NCBI GenBank assembly: GCA_024226335.1
Contig: JAAELY010000228.1
Span: forward strand, 1 to 33,242
Direction of reading: 5' to 3'
DNA length: 33,242 nt
Origin: a bacterium
Lineage (GTDB): Bacteria > Myxococcota_A > UBA9160 > SZUA-336
Each line of letters starts with the position of its first letter. Position 1 is the stretch's first letter. A model generated the notes under the pieces. It was given only the letters and a program-made list of their open reading frames with translations. It did not search any database and was not told where the DNA came from. Made by a program: the position numbers and the translations under genes. Of the stretch, positions 31,461 through 33,242 are shown piece after piece.

Positions 31461-32150
31461 GTGCCCTCCCTCCCGGCCGGCGAGATCCAGGTCGAGCAGT
31501 ACGCACCCCAAACCCCGCACGTCGAGACGGTCGCAAAGGTCTACGCCGAGATCCCGATCCCGAAGCTCGGGATCTTCCTCGCTCGATCGCGGATGGGACT
31601 GAGGCCGTCCGAGGCAAGACGGCTAGACGTCTCCGACCTGAAGCTCGGACAGGGCGGAGGTATCGCCGGAGCCTACCTACTGATCCCCGCACGGAAGAGC
31701 AAGAAGAAGCGCTACCGGATGCTCAACGTGCCGGAAGATCTAGCAGCTTGGTTCAGCCATCCCGAGGTGGTGACCGCCTTCGAGCAGATCTCTCGACGGT
31801 TCGGCCGGGAGCCTCTTTTCCGGAATCCGAACGGCTACGGCGACGGCCGCTGGAAAGAGACCAGTGAGAAGCGCGCGCTAGCAAAGGCGTTCCAGGCAGC
31901 CGGCGTCGAGCCGATCCGGCCGAACGAGATGGGCCGCCAATTCTTCGCGACCGAGCAGGTGAACGCCGGAGAGAGCATCTACGCAGTGAAGGCGCTCCTA
32001 GGACACTCGGACATCAAGAACACCGAGCGCTATGCGAAGCTGCGCCCCCAGAAAATCGCGGCCAGCGGAGCGAAAGTAACACCGATCGGGATAGGGGCGA
32101 AAGTCGATAACGGCCCCCCAGCGGCCCCCAGCAGTAAAAACGAGGAGTAG
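31461..32150 (+). pseudogene. tyrosine recombinase (integrase), catalytic domain only, beside ssrA
   Basis: A 229-codon frame beginning at GTG 31461 just after an in-frame TGA. It is the catalytic domain of a phage-type integrase: Arg I R48 (MGLRPSEARRLDVSD), lysine beta-hairpin (ARKSKKKR, about 79-82), box II PNEMGRQFFAT with R159 but Asn155 where His is usual, LLGHSDIKNTERYAKL with H182 and nucleophile Y191. The N-terminal SAM-like/core-binding domain (about 150 residues) is missing. The frame one base over upstream (VAFTPRRVFAIPLAARP) may be its frameshifted continuation. It ends 24 bp before the tmRNA 3' end, the typical site for island integrases. Probably inactive. Confidence 0.8.
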
Positions 32151-32174
32151 AAGTGCTGGATTTACAAAGGTTTT

Positions 32175-32538
32175 TGGTGGAGGCGGCGGGAATCGAACCC
32201 GCGTCCGCATAGCTTCTTTCGCCCGCGTCTACGTGTGTAGCCCCGTGTTTAGTTTTAGCGCGCCGTCTGGCCCCGGCACCCGCCTAACGACGCGCGAGTC
32301 GGGAGTTTTCTCGTCCGCATCCCCCCGACGTGGAGTTGGACCAGCCCGATGAATATGACACCCCCGCAGCTCATCGCGCGTCGGCTGCGGGCGTGCTCAC
32401 TGTACTTAGGGATTAACTAAGCAGCGAGAGCGAAGTTTTCGTCGGCAACTAAAATTGCCTTGCCGCAAGTTTTACGAGGACACAGCACCTCGACACGCAA
32501 CGGACGACGTCGACCACCCGTCGAAACCGATCGCCCCC
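32175..32538 (-). ncRNA. ssrA: transfer-messenger RNA (tmRNA)
   Basis: The 5' end GGGGGCGATCGGTTTCGACG and the 3' end with T-arm CGGGTTCGATTCCCG and encoded CCA form the tRNA-like domain; the 7-bp acceptor stem pairs with one G-U. The tag reading frame at 32417-32446 encodes ADENFALAA then TAG. The resume codon GCC is placed directly after TTAGTT, which corresponds to the conserved UAGUC upstream of the E. coli resume codon. With the charged alanine the tag is AADENFALAA, ending in the usual ALAA protease signal. About 364 nt, normal for one-piece tmRNA. It rescues stalled ribosomes with SmpB. Its 3' end is the insertion target of the neighbouring recombinase. Confidence 0.97.
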
Positions 32539-32680
32539 TGAATCTGACCTGATTCTAGGCACTTGGGGCCTTTCGTCAAGCCGGAAATAGAGCCATTCGG
32601 CAGCCCGGGAGGGTAGCTGAACAGCTGGCGAGGGCGTTTGCTAAAGTCCGCAGAGTCTCGAATAGAAGGGGATTCCAGCC

Positions 32681-32989
32681 ATGTCGTTCAAGAAGCCGAC
32701 CGAGGGCGAAAATGAGTACTTCGCCCGCGAGGACGCGGAGAAGATTGAGGCGGGGCACGTCAAGGCGGCCGCAGAACAGCGGGCGGCCGAGCGCCAGGCC
32801 AGACTGGGAACCTGCCCCGGAGGCTGCGAGACCAAGCTCGCGCAAGAGCCTTTCCAGGCGATCGTGATCGACCGCTGCCCGACCTGCGGCGGTGTGTGGC
32901 TCGATCCGGGCGAACTCGGCGAGATCGCCAAGGACAAGTCGAGCACGGTGCGGGAATGGTTCGACTTCTTCAGTCACAAGAGTGGTTGA
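32681..32989 (+). CDS. zinc-ribbon (TFIIB-type) protein
   Basis: A 102-residue protein. An N-terminal charged helical stretch (EYFAREDAEKIEAGHVKAAA) is followed by a zinc ribbon with C45/C49 (GTCPGGCETKL) and C66/C69 (DRCPTCGGVWLDPGEL). The CPxCxGxWLD pattern is the mark of the zf-TFIIB/COG3809 family, small proteins of unknown role. ATG at 32681 lacks a strong ribosome-binding site. Its last 8 bases overlap the start of the methyltransferase gene. No membrane segment. Function not known. Confidence 0.88.
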   Translation: MSFKKPTEGENEYFAREDAEKIEAGHVKAAAEQRAAERQARLGTCPGGCETKLAQEPFQAIVIDRCPTCGGVWLDPGELGEIAKDKSSTVREWFDFFSHKSG

Positions 32990-33242
32990 TCGAGCCAGCG
33001 TCGTCGTCCGGACAGGACGCGAGCGCTCCATAGGACTCGGGCATCCCTGGATCCTGTCCGGCAGCGTCGAACGTGTCGAAGGCCAGCCCGCTGCGGGTGA
33101 TCTGGTGCGCGTGCTCGACGCACAGGGCCGGGTTCTGGGGCACGGCGACTACGATCCGAACTCGCAGATCCGCGTGCGCGTGCTCGCCTTCGGAGAGTCG
33201 CGGAAGCTCGACGAAGACCTCGACGAGAAGTGGTTGCTGCAG
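32982..33242 (+). CDS. RlmI-type class I rRNA methyltransferase, N-terminal part (runs off window)
   Basis: The first 87 codons of a longer gene. GTG at 32982 overlaps the zinc-ribbon gene by 8 bp, implying coupled translation. The sequence SIGLGHPWILSGSVERV, then GDLVRVLDAQGRVLGHGDYDPNSQIRVRVL, is the PUA-like RNA-binding domain found at the start of RlmI/RlmK-type SAM-dependent 23S rRNA m5C methyltransferases (COG1092). The catalytic domain lies beyond the window. The family call is good; the exact target cytosine cannot be inferred. Confidence 0.85.
   Translation, partial: MVDRASVVVRTGRERSIGLGHPWILSGSVERVEGQPAAGDLVRVLDAQGRVLGHGDYDPNSQIRVRVLAFGESRKLDEDLDEKWLLQ

Noticed and set aside
30721-31692. 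Several Arg/Pro-rich minus-strand frames over ald and the integrase remnant
   Set aside because: Shadows of well-supported plus-strand genes; compositions typical of antisense high-GC frames.

Overview
The window is high-GC bacterial DNA with dense, operon-like gene packing. It carries an intact tmRNA gene (ssrA). It also has enzymes of families that often use cofactor F420 (a Ddn-type nitroreductase and a luciferase-like oxidoreductase), a sulfatase, a DUF3604 protein, acyl-CoA enzymes and a secreted repeat protein with a C-terminal sorting-type anchor. This mix suggests an environmental, probably uncultured, Myxococcota/Binatota/'deltaproteobacterial'-like heterotroph. The taxonomic guess is inference only.

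Region 1 (1-2506): the 3' end of a DUF3604 gene and an acyl-CoA dehydrogenase, then a ~525 bp gap. The gap holds a 3' half of a tRNA-Arg(TCG) gene, a hairpin and three 10-bp iterated repeats, which looks like the scar of an integration event.

Region 2 (2400-12897): a catabolic region apparently tied together by one TetR regulator. Three near-identical AT-rich promoter/operator modules (around 2421, 4899 and 8350) share a 17-bp inverted repeat overlapping a TTGACA-type -35 box, with 17-bp spacing to an AATATT/GATATT -10 box. They precede an exported sulfatase, a carotenoid/lignostilbene-type oxygenase (divergent from tetR), and a five-gene operon: F420-type nitroreductase, HsaA-like flavin monooxygenase, fused 3-oxoacid CoA-transferase, dienelactone hydrolase, VOC dioxygenase. 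A phytoene-desaturase-like FAD enzyme is transcribed away from the third copy. That third copy is a ~120 bp duplication that also carries the first ~20 codons of tetR. A plausible reading is uptake and desulfation, oxidative cleavage, ring hydroxylation and CoA-dependent breakdown of an unknown (sulfated) aromatic or polyene compound.

Region 3 (12896-18530): a less dense, partly degraded stretch. It holds a frameshifted small ORF, a c-type cytochrome fragment without signal peptide, a tRNA/tmRNA T-arm-like remnant, a glutathione-S-transferase-like gene, the N-terminal stub of a second sulfatase, a secreted tandem-repeat protein with a CTERM-like tail, a DUF1566 lipoprotein and some orphan small ORFs.

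Region 4 (18531-31256): a second catabolic cluster. On the minus strand are a MetE-like methyltransferase, an LLM-family (possibly F420) oxidoreductase, a class III aminotransferase, a dihydropyrimidinase/hydantoinase, an N-carbamoyl-amide hydrolase, an acyl-CoA synthetase and a deaminase-type amidohydrolase. On the plus strand are a divergent TetR regulator, a second amidohydrolase and alanine dehydrogenase. Together they resemble a route for opening and consuming a cyclic ureide, pyrimidine or other N-heterocycle; no classical dihydropyrimidine dehydrogenase is present.

Region 5 (31260-33242): a 5'-truncated tyrosine recombinase abutting the 3' end of ssrA (the classical island junction), then core genes: a zinc-ribbon protein overlapping the start of an RlmI-type rRNA methyltransferase that runs off the window.
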